This document shows positions 20,359-31,373 of a DNA stretch of 64,000 nt, in pieces (positions within the stretch are counted from its first letter, which is position 1; each line of letters begins with the position of its first letter). The notes under the pieces were generated by a model. That model searched no databases. It was not told where the DNA came from and saw only the letters and a program-made list of their open reading frames with translations. The position numbers were made by a program, and so were the translations under genes. The stretch spans positions 1,204,001-1,268,000 of the forward strand of contig JAQISU010000231.1 in NCBI GenBank assembly GCA_029339505.1. The letters are read 5' to 3'. Origin of the DNA: Unio delphinus (Eukaryota; Mollusca; Bivalvia; Unionida; Unionidae).

Positions 20359-21312
20359 ATGGAAACAAATTATTATATATAGCCCAAGCGGATACTGCAA
20401 AGGTAGATCAGCAATCGATAAACTCGCTAATGCAGCAAATTTCACACGTTCTACCGCAGCAGCGTGGTTAGCACGACAAGCAGTATGGCAAATTTATCTA
20501 CCACCGCCTAAACGAATCGAATACGCACAATTTGATGTTAACTTTCCTAATGAAGTTCATCAGGCTGATATTTTGTTTTTACCTCACGATTTTATACGTA
20601 GAGTAACATTTAAATACGCATTAACCGTTCTTGCTGTTTCAAGTAGATATAAAGAAGCAGAACCATTATCAACTAAAACAGCTACTGCAGTTGCATCTGC
20701 CTTTGAACGAATTTATCGACGAGGACCCTTGAGATGGCCACAACTATTACAAGTTGATCCTGGCAAAGAATTTCTTGGTGCAGTATCAGCATTAGTGAAG
20801 CGACATAATGTTAAAATACGACGAGGACATACCGAAATTCATCGTGATCAAGCGATCGTAGAACGATTTAATAGAACACTTGATGAAAGATTGTTTGGAT
20901 ATCAATACGCGAAGGAATTCATTGAGGATACAAGATCTCGTGAATGGGTTGCAAGATTACCAAGTGTGATAGCTGCATTAAAGAATGAGGTATCTTGAAC
21001 AACTGCCATGAAACCTATTAATGCGATTACAAGGAAATATATACCATAACAGGATAATGTTCCACGGCAGCCAATATTAGATAATGTCATCGTCAGGTAT
21101 TTATACGAACGAGGTGAACTTGAAGGAGGAAACAAAAGGCAACAGATCCTATTTGGAGTATATTTACACACAAGATATCCAGCGTGGTACCATCCACAGG
21201 TAGACCTGCAATCTACAGATTAGATTCAACTGCTTCGCAACGTGGATTTACACGTGAAGAATTACAGGTAATTCCCGAGGATACACAATTACCACCACAT
21301 TCACTTAACTAG
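20359..21312 (+). pseudogene. Polinton integrase, frameshifted
   Basis: It begins METNYYI, shifts frame after about 7 codons, then reads SGYCKGRSAIDKLANAAN and runs open through the core (573-codon-level alignment with element 1 is not computed, but order and motifs agree). The catalytic residues are kept: HQADILF, QVDPGKEF and IVERFNRT, with D and E 35 apart. After NEV the frame meets a TGA at 20996-20998, and the SH3-like tail (VIVRYLYERGELEGG, then PPHSLN) survives with further shifts. The stop overlaps the convergent helicase-HNH stop by 8 bp, exactly as in element 1. Confidence 0.85.
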
Positions 21313-24300
21313 CACCGCTACGCCGATTACATTCAAGACAAGTTAACATCACATTATCACGTGTATGACCAAGACTGGTATCTTTTCTATCTACGGTAAA
21401 TTGTCTAGGATTTGTACTCGAGTATTGCCACAACATTATACAATTACAGCTTGCACAGTGATTATCCTGTTGTTGTTTCAATGCTACGATAAAATGCAAG
21501 TCAATATCGAAGTCGCGTTTACTTTGTTTATCACATTGTTTATAGGCATCTAATTTTTTTCTTACTATATCATTGTCAACATTGCCATTGGTTTCTGAAG
21601 CATCCACGATAATCCTACGTCGCTGAGATATTTTCCTGATAAATAGATAAACTAAATTTGACCACTCGATATGATCGTCCACAATCCAGACAACTTTATC
21701 AGAAATAATTAATCCGTGAGATGAATGTATCGTCATTGCGTATCCTAGCGTCCAATCCGATAAGCGCTATCAACAATATTGACATCAACCAAAACAATAT
21801 CATTCAACTCGAGATTTCTTCTCTCCGTCTGTCCTGGTATGTCAACGAGAATATTCTGTCGTCGCGTATCTGCTGGGCGATACATAATGGTACCGGCAAC
21901 TCTGAGAATTTTTCTTTATGTAGCAGAAATAATCTTTTTTGAAGTGTGTCACGAACTAGCTTTCCACTTGCAACTATCAGATCATTTGGTACCACGTATC
22001 CCAAAAGTCATTCAAAGAGGTTTCTGAGATTATATTACGCATAGCGTTTCAAACTCCCTCCATGTTGAATCATGTGCTCTATGATCGTCAACTATTTCTT
22101 TGTAATAGTCAAAGGATCTCTTCAGCCGTACTTGCGGAGACGGTCCAGCAAAGGGTGGTGTTTGACGATGATCTCCACACATTATTACAGCAGTGTTTCT
22201 CGTCAACAACCAATCAACAAATATTTTCAGATTATCTAATGATACAGTACATATTTCATCCCAAACTATGATCTTCGGAATATATTTATCTCTCAGTCGA
22301 TCGGGAATCCACGCGTCTCCGCTCCATCGAAAAAAGCTGTGATAAGTACATGACCGTGTTCCTCGTTGGGTCATTTCTCGCGCAAATCTGTGTGTAGGTG
22401 TCAAAACGATCATATCTGAACTCTGAAATAGTTCAATCGCACGTGTCGTCTTTCCTGATCCTCCAGGTCCATTGATATAAGTCGTTTTGTGTCTAGCTAC
22501 GGGATCGTATATTGATGGTGCAGACGATGGTTTTAATATCCGATTATTTCTATGGTAAATATCTTTGATTGGAACATCTGCTGATTCAGAATAATCGAGT
22601 ATATTCTCTGTTTTTCTCCATTCACCCCATGGTGCGTGATCGATGATATTTAGCTGGTCTAGTAATCTTGAATATTTTTTACCGATAGAAAACGAATCTG
22701 TAGCTATTCTGACAGCAAACTTTGGAATTTGATTTATCATGGATAACAGATTAATTGAAACGTACGCGAGCATCGAAGATCTAAAATGGGTATACTGCGG
22801 TGATTCACCGTCAATATAACTCACAATTGTACCTAACTTAGTTCCATTTGATAAGAAAGCTGTATCCCGACTTCTAAATGTATTTCTTTTCATTTTATCA
22901 GCCTTTATAAAATTTAATTCGGCATCGTCCATGATCAGTCTTGTACAATATCGTTTATGATTGTATGATCCTCCTTGGGTAAATTTACCTATTATTTTCC
23001 TGCCAAGACCCTTTGCAATTTTTTTTCAAAGTCGGTTTATCAGGATTTTCTTCATCAGAATATTCGCTTCACTGACAATCAACAACGTGAACATTAAACA
23101 ATCGAGCATATATTGTAACAGCACTAATGGAGCCCACTTCTATTATGAAAAATGTCTACCGAACCAAACATAACAGATTCGGATGAAGGTTTTTTGTAAA
23201 CTCGAATGACTCAATACATGCGAATCCAGTAATATCAAAATCAGGTAATGGTCCATTTATTGATACTCGCGTCACCTCGTGTGTGGGGTGACCGAATCTT
23301 TTAAAATACCCAGAACACTCTCCGTATCCTACAAAACTTCTCGGATAACCTGCAACCATATCAGCCGAGATAACATCTTTACGCGAGTATTTACAGTTCC
23401 ACAGTCCACCGTGACCATATTCAATACAACCTAATATTATATCATCAACAAGATCAAATCGAGTTGGTTTCCAGGAAGTTTTCTCTCTAGCAAAATGAGC
23501 TGCAACCGATGGAACAGTAAAACATTCACTGAGCAATTTTTCGTCAGGCGTATATTCTCTCATTTTCTCGTGGAGAGATTCTGTTCGATAAATATCACCA
23601 TTTGATCTTACAAAAAAAAGATCCGATTCATCTTCAGAACTAAACAACCACACGGATACAGGATCGTTTTTACTTATTTCGATAATAAAATCAAACGTCA
23701 CCGTTATAGAATTTAACCGTCCTCGTGCGTGGAAATATTCTTACTGCATTAGTCCACGCATGCGCATTATGATCAACAATTTCGATTGAAGCTCCATTGA
23801 TTTAAATTTTGATTCGTATAAGATCTCTCCTGTTATCGTTTTTACTGTTATAGGGAATTTTAATTTCTTTCCTAGTTCAGCAACATCTTTGATAGATGCT
23901 CCGGTAAATTTGACCTTTTCTGCCCACGAATTTATTATATTACGTCGGTTATCGGTTAACCCCTTCCCAGGAGTCGAAACAGTGAACTGTTCTCTTATTC
24001 GTTCGGCCACACAATTTATCTTCGAGAATTTCATCGGCTTTAGCTTATCAATGTTAGGTTTCTCAAGCGGATATATCCCATAAATAAATGCTGTTACAGG
24101 ATAAGATCTTCAATACCGCTCAACATCCCTAGTTTGGAACCTTTACTCAGTATGGCAGAGTTTTCGCTATGAAGGACAGGATCACGTTTATCACGAATAA
24201 TCCAATTGTTTGTATCTGATAGTATAATAAATTTGATGTTTAAAATATATTTTCTATCGTCAAGATGGTTAATGATCATCGCCTCTCTTTTGTCGTTCAT

Positions 24301-24520
24301 CGTATCATTTATATTTTTAGTGTCGCTTATAATCTTAAACGTCAACCACACATGAGATGCTTAATTTTTCTGAAATTCTTTCTTGGAGTCATGTATTTTT
24401 TTATCAAAATTTTATCTGTAGGATCAACCAGATCTCGTATCGGCACAGGGAATATTCTGTCAAGATTAAATCTTTTATTTTTAGAAGGCTTGATCTTGGA
24501 TAATCTCTCGAATTCCCCGT
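21305..24520 (-). pseudogene. Type-B DNA polymerase fused to SF1 helicase and HNH nuclease, decayed
   Basis: From the 5' end (24520): an unassigned N-terminal region (RFNLDRIFPVPIRD...); a frame from 24034 that continues in frame past one TAA (23741-23743) into 23701-23156; PolB motif A-like DMVAGYP with GFACIESF downstream; motif B-like GRKIIGKFTQ near 23000; and motif C-like RIATDSFSIG (about 22704). In the same uninterrupted 300-residue frame (22932-22030) follow Walker A GPGGSGKT (22470-22447), WDEIC and GDHRQTPPF, which are SF1 motifs I, II and III. The helicase continues in shifted frames (HSSHGL; WSNLVYL with motif VI damaged) to the HNH domain (HCASCN ... LTCLECNRR) ending at 21305. 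It replicates the element (inferred). At least one stop and several frameshifts make it dead. Confidence 0.82.
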
Positions 24521-24556
24521 CATTATAATTAAAACAAGTATTTAAATTAAAAATAT

Positions 24557-24568
24557 TACATATATATA
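24557..24568 (+). promoter_or_regulatory. TATA-like tract abutting the zinc-finger ATG
   Basis: CATATATATA lies immediately before ATG 24569. The same arrangement is found before 24896 (TATTTATATATA) and 19297. It may be a short viral initiator; no experimental analogue is claimed. Confidence 0.35.
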
Positions 24569-24805
24569 ATGATTAAAACACGGAATCTCTGCAAGTTGTG
24601 GATGATCGGCTCTGTTACTCCTTGTAACAGATCTTGCGTAAACGAATTCTGCGGAATCCACTCACAACGTGTCCGAGATGGAAGTCTGGGACCAAAACCG
24701 TGTTTACAATGTCGTGTTGGGGTACGAGGTGAAACACGCTTGTGTGTTCAATGTGGTGGTAAAAGATACAGAGAACTGAAACAATATTATGATATAAAAA
24801 AATAA
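24569..24805 (+). CDS. Small Cys-rich zinc-finger protein
   Basis: This is a 78-residue intact frame. Candidate metal ligands are C8, C19, C23, C28, H31, C45, C48, C59 and C62, arranged as PCNRSC...FCGIH, PCLQC and CVQCGG. The same layout is seen in the decayed gene at 18990-19297. It is divergent from the polymerase gene over about 50 bp and followed by an endonuclease gene 90 bp downstream. I do not recognise a named family. The compact multi-knuckle form suggests nucleic acid or protein binding. It is one of the few open frames left in element 2. Confidence 0.65.
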   Translation: MIKTRNLCKLWMIGSVTPCNRSCVNEFCGIHSQRVRDGSLGPKPCLQCRVGVRGETRLCVQCGGKRYRELKQYYDIKK

Positions 24806-24895
24806 TGATAGCGACAGGATTATAAAAACCCCGGAAGATTATCTGATCTTTAGATCAAGGCAAATAACGATTTAAACAAAGGATATTTATATATA

Positions 24896-25434
24896 ATGGA
24901 GCAAACGTTTGTGAGGCATCCTATCATAACGAACTACGAAGCATCTCGTGATGGTGTTATCAGATATTGTCGACTAAAGAAACTGGTTGGTTATATCATT
25001 AATACTGGTTATCTCCAGTTCAGTTTCAATGAATTAAATAAAATTAAAAAATATCTCTGTCACAGATTTTATTCGAATGTTTTAATGGATTTATCGAAGA
25101 CGGTCTTGTCATTGACCATATCAATTCAAATCAGACAAAAAATTCCTTGGATAATCTGAGAGCAATCATGCAGAGTCAGAATTCCATATACAGTAATACT
25201 GGTAGATGTAAAACAATAGGAAAACAGATGATACAATCTGTAAATATAGTTACTGATGAAGAAATAATATTTCCATCAATGAATACAGCTGCCAAATATT
25301 TTGATATTCAGATACGTTTAGTACAATATGTCGCAGAAAATATATACAAATCTGCTCTCTCTCTAAAAAATAAAAACAAAAAATTATATTTCAATACTGT
25401 TGAAGGGAGGACCTTGAAATCTGAAAAAAAATAA
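24896..25434 (+). pseudogene. NUMOD/HNH-type homing-like endonuclease, one frameshift
   Basis: The first frame (24896-25159) begins RHPIITNYEASRDGVIRYCR, a NUMOD4-like start (tissue of Y-x-x-S-x-x-G-x-I/V). It loses frame near 25070. In the next frame the sequence reads FNGFIEDGLVIDHINSNQTK then NSLDNLRAIMQSQN, the HNH core with the DH-I-N...N-x-LDNLR signature of phage-type HNH endonucleases. It is followed by a NUMOD1-like tail (FPSMNTAAKYFDI). One indel separates the halves. Such genes are selfish passengers in many large viruses (known); presence here suggests a parasite inside a parasite. Confidence 0.75.
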
Positions 25435-25478
25435 ATAATTCGAAAAGAAAATAAAAAATATCAAAATTCAAAATTCAA

Positions 25479-25576
25479 CAGATTATGTACACACATCTAA
25501 TTATGATCATGGTGGGATATCGTTTTACTCACCCCGGGTTTGATATCCGGGTGGGGTATAGTGTGTACATAATCTG
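25479..25576. terminator. Complex hairpin between convergent genes
   Basis: A perfect 16-bp inverted repeat (CAGATTATGTACACAC at 25479-25494, its complement at 25561-25576) encloses a second pairing (GGATATC with GATATCC) and CACCCCGG/CCGGGTG arms. It sits between the endonuclease (ends 25434) and the convergent virion genes (end 25934), where a bidirectional terminator would be expected. A tiny inverted-repeat insertion is the alternative. Confidence 0.4.
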
Positions 25577-25587
25577 TAGAGAGATTG

Positions 25588-25910
25588 TTGTTGTGCTGTC
25601 CTTAATTAAGATTATATGTTCCATGTACCTTAAACCTGAAAGGGCACGGAGGTGACCTTAGGGTTCAAAGGTTGTGCTGTCAATAATATGCCTGAACCTG
25701 CAAGGGCACGATGGTGAACTTGGGGTTCAAAGGTTGTATATGTTTCATGTGCCTTGAACCTGCTATAACACTCGAAATTAGAGGTTAAAAGGTTGTACTG
25801 TCCTTAATTAAGATTATATGTTTCATGTACGTTAAGCCTGAAAGGGCACGGTGGTGAACTGAGGGTTCAAAGGTTGTGCTGTCAATAATATGCATTGGGC
25901 CTGCTAGAAC
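25588..25910. repeat. Direct repeat, about 203-bp period, two copies
   Basis: CTGTCCTTAATTAAGATTAT through CCTGAAAGGGCACGG and GGGTTCAAAGGTTG occurs at about 25596 and again at about 25799. Within each unit the GGTTCAAAGGTTGT box repeats. Non-coding; it fills the gap up to the virion genes. Confidence 0.75.
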
Positions 25911-25933
25911 ACTCCAACACTCCAACCTAGATG

Positions 25934-26125
25934 TTAAAGGTCATATTTTGATACCAGAGCTTTATTGAAACGTTTAAGCTGATTACCGGTTAACGACAGT
26001 TTATATGGACCACAACTCATTTGTTTTTTTAATGTTATTTTTGCCCCACATTGATTTGCATTTTTTGATTGTAATTGTTTTATCTGACCTTGAGTCAGAC
26101 TTGCGTTAAAATGACTGTACGACAT
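25934..26125 (-). CDS. Small basic protein, virion core-like
   Basis: This is a 63-residue intact frame, rich in Lys and Gln (SLTQGQIKQLQSK, then ITLKKQ, GPYKLSLTGNQLKRFNKAL). The pattern T-x-x-Q-x-x-K-L ... G-x-x-x-L-x-L-T-x-x-Q is one I associate with small proteins next to capsid genes in invertebrate Polintons, perhaps counterparts of adenovirus pX. The evidence is pattern and position only. The start lies 26 bp after the capsid stop, same strand, suggesting co-transcription with the capsid. Confidence 0.55.
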   Translation of the reverse strand: MSYSHFNASLTQGQIKQLQSKNANQCGAKITLKKQMSCGPYKLSLTGNQLKRFNKALVSKYDL

Positions 26126-26151
26126 TTTTATATTTACTCAATCGATTTTAA

Positions 26152-27482
26152 TTACATGTTCTCTACGGGTGAATCAACGACTCGCATTCGTCCACCAACA
26201 CCCAGGAGTAATACTGCTCTGTCGCTAAGTCTAACAGCGATCGCTCTGAAACCAGCAGGAACAACAGGTGGACCTGGAGTACCAGCAGGAAAAATACCTA
26301 CATTAGCTCGAAAATATATATCAACAACAAATTGTCTAAATAAATCCAAATGTTCCAGTTAAAAGTAATAGATCGGATATAATGTCGTAAAATCTTTTTA
26401 TGATATTTGCAAACCGGTATCTACATTTAGATCACGCCCCATAAATGACATTAAACGATGATATACACGTGAAACAGTATTGTGTTCAAAACTCAACTTT
26501 ATATCCTCGGCAGGTTCTTGATGTCCATTTATTCTTAAATTAACCTCGGCAACATCAAGTGTATCAAATATCATCGTACTTTTTCTGATTATTTACTCGT
26601 GCATTTGCCTGAAGTGCGATAAAATATCTCTTGGTGCTGAAACCCCCTGTTGTGCTGATATATGACATGTAAATTGACCAGCACCATTACCTTGAGTACT
26701 ATCTGTAGTCATTGTTTTCCACGATAGCAGGTATTTACCACCTTGATTCATGACAGAAAGTAATTTATTTTCTTCTATGATAGATGGAACCATTACCGGC
26801 ATCTACAATGATAATTTTGCTATCGTTATTTTAGCTTCATCAGCAACCCCATCTGCTCGCCAAACTGCATCATTGTCCGAGTCATTTCTGACAAGTACTA
26901 CAGTGTGTTTAGCACCAAATATAACCTTTCTAACATCTCGGCAAAATCCATAAATATGAGAAACGGGATTACACACGAAAATTCTCCATTAGCGTTCAAC
27001 ATTGACTTACGTGCTGCAAATCCAAGGTTGAAATTGTTATTTCTTGATAATACCGCATTTACGTCTGCGGCTCCACCTGCGACTCTTACATTACCAGTAG
27101 TTAAATCTGCGTGATCTGCATGATCGGTTATATCCTTTGAAAACATCATCGATGGACCAGCTGATCTTGAATAGTTATCAGAGTATCTTGCTAGACCAAG
27201 TATCGTCGTCGCAGCATCAACATGTTGCAGACATGATTCGATATGTTTTCTATCGATGATGTATGTGACACTACTTAATAATGCCATAATACCATTATTG
27301 ATAAAAGCAATTTTAATAGCAGCATCAAAATTTGTATTGTCTAATTTTGAAAGTAGCCCCTCGACTTCTATAAATGCCTCAGCCGATAAGAAATATCGAC
27401 TTGTATCCTGTGCTTGTAATTCTATTCTTCCACGTTGATTTGGTTGTACTGCATCGTAAGAATAATATAAAATATATAGCTA
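26152..27482 (-). pseudogene. Polinton capsid protein (jelly-roll type), decayed and N-truncated
   Basis: The frame opens at about 27482 (YYSYDAVQPNQ), runs through AEAFIEVEGLLSKLDN, GIMALLSSVTYIIDRKHIES and TTILGLARYSDNYSRSAG, and reaches GEFSCVIPF. Then a frameshift near 26960 leads to KVIFGAKHTVVLVRNDSDND and KITIAKLSL, a stop, PVMVPSI..., a second stop after QMHE (26593), and after two more stops DLFRQFVVDIYFRANV and AIAVRLSDRAVLLLG. These segments and their order match the capsid-like proteins of invertebrate Polintons (remembered family pattern). A double jelly-roll capsid is the likeliest identity. The real N-terminus is gone: 27483 onward is terminal-repeat sequence. Confidence 0.75.
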
Positions 27483-27495
27483 ATTTGTAGCAGCA

Positions 27496-27531
27496 CCGAG
27501 GAAGAATATTACTCAAAGTTAAAAAAATCTC

Positions 27532-27535
<4 letters not shown>
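27496..27535 (+). repeat. Inner fragment of the right terminal repeat of element 2 (zinc-finger 3' end)
   Basis: CGAGGAAGAATATTACTCAA and the following AGTTAAAAAAATCTCAGAT match the complement of 18991-19035 with few differences, in inverted orientation. Both encode the EEEYxSKLKKISD tail of the zinc-finger gene. The match stops where the (TA)n run begins. Confidence 0.65.

Positions 27536-27603
<68 letters not shown>
27536..27603. repeat. (TA)n microsatellite at the lost right end of element 2
   Basis: About 34 TA units starting at the point where the left copy reads GATTAATCG. No AGCAGC end motif is found in the following kilobase. Confidence 0.95.
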
Positions 27604-27605
<2 letters not shown>

Positions 27606-28814
27606 TGTTTTTGAATGACTGAGGAAAACGACATTCTGAGAAAACGCACATATAATAAAGATAAATATAATTTTGCCTTACTTTTTATGTCAGTGGCGGC
27701 TTCATTTTCCTTATCTCTTTGTTCAATTCTGTAACATACTCATTGAAAATAGAATAAATACGATCAATAAATTAAACAGAACACGTAACGTTATATGACT
27801 TTCATTTCCTTTGTTATCTCTCTGGAAAAGATTGGTGCGATGCCAATATATTATGTCCTATTTGTTGTGTTAGATTATGCTAAGTTGTCTCATATTTCAA
27901 TTATATCCCAAACTAATCAAATAATTGTTTATTTAGTACACAAATAAGCTGTCATACATCGGCGGCAGATTGACCTCGATCAATCAGTGTCCTTGTTTGG
28001 CATGACTTTTGTAGATGCTAATATTACAAGTGTGAAGTGCCGAATTGTTTGAGGCTTTAGCACGTATTGACAGATATGATTAAGTGAACAAACTGCAACC
28101 ATTTACCTGCCTGTTGTAAGCTGATATCGAATAGTGAAACGAAAATGAACAAATCGCAAAATGTGCACGAAGCCATTCGACTCTATGCTGTTTCGAAACA
28201 ATAATGTTGTCTTTATTAGTATATTACATACAGTTCGAAGACAAAATGGTGCGAAAGTGGAGAAAAGATCTACTGCTTCACGTGACGGCTATTGCAGTAA
28301 AAACTTGTTCACTTTTTTAATACAAATTTTAATCGATATGATGAAGACGTAATATGGCTAAGAGTTATACTTTTCATCCACTCCAATAATCCACGTGTCG
28401 TTTGCTCAGTTGATGCCAAAAATGCCTTTATTCATTAACCCAACCCCAAACAACTGACCTACGCCATTAATTCATCACCCAGACCATGAAACGGATCTAC
28501 ACCATTAACTCATCGAACCCCACTCTATTAAACCACTCAACGATATTACATTTTACAGTTATAAGACAGGGCTTGTCTGTGAAATTTAGTAAGGTTTATT
28601 AGGGGAGCAATGGTATGCAAAGAGAAAATGCAAACTGCAAACTAATAAAAGGACAGTACGTGATGTGACAACATATTTCCTAATCTCCTATAAAGACCGT
28701 ACGTAATGTGACACCATATTTGCTAATTCTGATATGATATACTGTACATGATGCGACAAACCTTTCCTATATCTGATACACTTCTATTTATCGTAGTTAA
28801 GGTATAGAACAAGA
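27604..28814. other. No gene seen
   Basis: AT-rich. The frame at 28161-28352 has no family pattern. A short repeat of GACAGTACGTGATGTGACA-like phrases occurs at 28650-28760. Confidence 0.5.
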
Positions 28815-29833
28815 ATCGAAGTGCTATAAGTTAGAGGTGCTTTTTAAATTATTGACATAATTGTATAAGAATTTTCCTATACTAGCCTTTCCTGCAAGTA
28901 CTAATAATCACTAAGATTGTCAGTCATCGTTACAATAGGGTATTACTATAATTTGACTTCTTCTTTCATTGTATCTTCGAGTTACAATGGTTAAATAAGC
29001 AATACTAACGACGTTAATTGAATAGTTTCGGAGGTAGAAAATGCTTTATCAACGTTTAGAAATGCAGACAATAGTGACACTTGGACCTCAAAAGAATTAT
29101 CCATTCAGAAGTATTGATTGTGTTGTAATGTTGTATTAACAAAAGCTCTAAAACAAAGAAATTGATATTTGCTGAAATATAAGTTGTTTTTTTTCTTCTT
29201 CTGCTTGTTCACACTAACCTTATCTGATATCGTCAAATGGATTGCATATAGTTCGTGAAAATTGTTATTTGATAAAATGCAAGAAAAGTATCGAATTGAT
29301 TATAGTTAGCTAATTTAGCATATTTGACCAGCACTACCATAGATTGTTCTTAATCAGGATATTAAGTGAAGTATCCATCTTACTGTCATTAAGGCGACAT
29401 TATCTAGAATAAAGAATTAAGACTAATGCGTATACGGGCGTGCATACTGAACCATACGCACGATATACACTCTAGTACTCCCTCCTTAATGTTGAAACGA
29501 AATTAAAATATTTAAACACGAGAATGAGCTTTGAAGGCCCTTAAAATATGAATATTATCCAGTACTAGTTTGAAACATTGCCTTAAACATGATTCATACG
29601 TTTTGCAAAATGATTGATGTCTGTATGGATATATCAAATTAGGATTCATACACTGAGTAATAAATACACGTATAATTATGCTTTGGGATACCTACTTATG
29701 TATTATTTAATTACAGTGCTGAGATTTACTATTATTAGTCACCAATAAAATAGAATTGCAAGAAGCAGAGATATCCATTATCAAATTTAAACAACGTATG
29801 TTACATAATTCCATCAGTTGTTCATCCCCCTCC

Positions 29834-29930
<97 letters not shown>

Positions 29931-30030
29931 GTGTGTGTGCAGTCATTTGCATAAAGGATCCAACAAAGAAAGAAAAAACAAAATATCCGACCTAACAACA
30001 AACAAACACACAAAAGAAAGATGGGAGTTA
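28815..30030 (+). repeat. Left arm of a large imperfect inverted repeat
   Basis: This arm pairs with 32240-33690 on the complement. Anchors: GATTGTCAGTCATCGTTACA (28916) with the complement near 33565-33585; GGCGACATTATCTAGAAT (29393) with 32833-32850; ATACACGTATAATTATGCTT (29666) with 32553-32572; and TTGCAAGAAGCAGAGATATC (29756) with 32453-32472. The inner part includes a (CT)n run (29838-29926) that faces the (GA)n run of the other arm. No coding potential was recognised in the arm. Confidence 0.85.
29838..29926. repeat. (CT)n microsatellite
   Basis: About 44 CT units in the left arm of the inverted repeat; its counterpart is the (GA)n run at 32341-32406. Confidence 0.98.
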
Positions 30031-30092
30031 CCTGCAGTTAGGTTAGACAAAACCAACGATTCATTGTTGCCATTAGTTGTGGATACGAGACA

Positions 30093-30370
30093 GCTCTGGT
30101 CGCATAGTAGATAGAGCACCCGCCTCGGTTGCGGGAGGTTGTGGGTTCGAATCCCGGCCGTGTTATACCAAAGACTTACAATAATCAGCAATAATGAGGT
30201 TAGTGTTAGAACTGTTCGGCCTTGTCTCAAGATAATATGACTGGGTGGAACATGATGCTACATGTCTGCGGCATGATGCCGTGCTAGACATCACTACAAA
30301 CTACCACACTGCAGACAACGTAGTGATATGACTGAGCAATTGTTAAACGCTACATTCAGAATCTAAAACA
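30093..30370 (+). mobile_element. tRNA-derived SINE (plus orientation)
   Basis: The head is GCTCTGGTCGCATAGTAGAT...GGTTGCGGGAGG then GGGTTCGAATCCCGG, a tRNA-like box A/box B. The body contains ACATGATGCTACATGTCTGC and GGCATGATGCC, as in the SINE at 14262-14533. It lies in the spacer of the large inverted repeat. It is followed by a short (CA)n at 30369-30387, a usual SINE tail context. Confidence 0.8.
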
Positions 30371-30387
30371 CACACACACACACACAC

Positions 30388-31373
30388 TTGTTAATACGAA
30401 GGGCCATAATGTTTTAAATCCTGCAACATTATTTCAAAACAGATCATGTAAAAACGTCTCAATTATAGACGAAATCTACCTCCTCATTACACCCCTGTCT
30501 CATTCTCACTGGTTCTACGAGAGCAAAACTGGATTTCGGGCACAGTTAGTACTTTGAGTCAGAATTTAGACCTAGGCGTTAGATCGTTTTTTAAACTTTT
30601 ATTTTGGTGGTGATACAACAGTTATATTTAGGCATTCTTTCTTTCGATTTAAAAGTAGATTGTTTATTCTTTAGAATAGGAGCTTATATTATGGTTTTTA
30701 GTGTGTATATAGGCGACAGTAACAACGCCTTGGTGTTGATCTGGAAGTGAGATATGTGTTGATTTGCACGTTGCTTTGTTTATAGTCTAGCCTCGCAAGG
30801 AAATGTTCGTGAATCTATGTCAAGAACTTTCCAGTGAAGTCCTATTTGAAGGTACATTAGATTAACATATGATTTGTATTTGATTTTCTCAAAATTGAAT
30901 GTTCAGTACTGATAAACAAATGTCGAGACTCTATTGGAAAATTGTGATTTGAGTCGTGCCATATCTTATATTGGTACACAGTGTTTATTATCAAAGATAG
31001 ACACATGACATTTTCACATCCCGTGTATCGTGACTGAACATATAGAAAAATGTAGAAAAATATGATTAAAATGTTAATAGTTTAATTACAAAAAAATTAT
31101 TAAGTTTGTAGAGAAAATTAAATATTTTAAATTGCTGCCAAAATTCATATACATGGTATCAGTTGGAGATGATATTTTATATTGCAGCAATGTGTACGTT
31201 CCAATGGAGGATTTGTTCCAACCCTGTCGTAAACATATCTTTAAAGAATGTGCCAACACATACTAGTGATTATATACTGTGAACAGGAAGTGTAATATCC
31301 CAAGGGTCACATAGGGATCCACATTTAAACTTATGGAAAAAATTATATACTCAGACTGAAATTAATTGTAACG
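30388..31373. other. No gene seen (spacer of the inverted repeat)
   Basis: AT-rich sequence without a recognised frame. It may include a decayed 5' part of the endonuclease that follows. Confidence 0.4.

Larger units (their letters stand above)
18755..27535 (-). mobile_element. Polinton/Maverick-like (adintovirus-like) element 2, decayed copy
   Basis: The left end at 18755 is defined by a terminal repeat shared with element 1. The genes inward are zinc finger (-), ATPase (-), zinc ribbon/PLA2 (+), integrase (+), HNH-helicase-polymerase (-), zinc finger (+), endonuclease (+), small basic protein (-) and capsid (-). The last 40 bp (27496-27535) are an inverted copy of 18991-19035. This suggests the inner part of the right terminal repeat, with the outer part replaced by (TA)n. 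At about 8.8 kb it is shorter than typical Polintons (15-20 kb, known), and no protease or second capsid gene was found. Stops and frameshifts affect nearly every gene. Confidence 0.88.

Noticed and set aside
21804..22027. Plus-strand frames overlapping the helicase region of element 2
   Set aside because: Shadows of the minus-strand helicase, whose motifs and homology to element 1 are clear.
30093..30175. Functional tRNA gene
   Set aside because: Box A and B are present but the stems do not form a full cloverleaf, and a SINE body follows; a second copy with the same body exists at 14262-14533.
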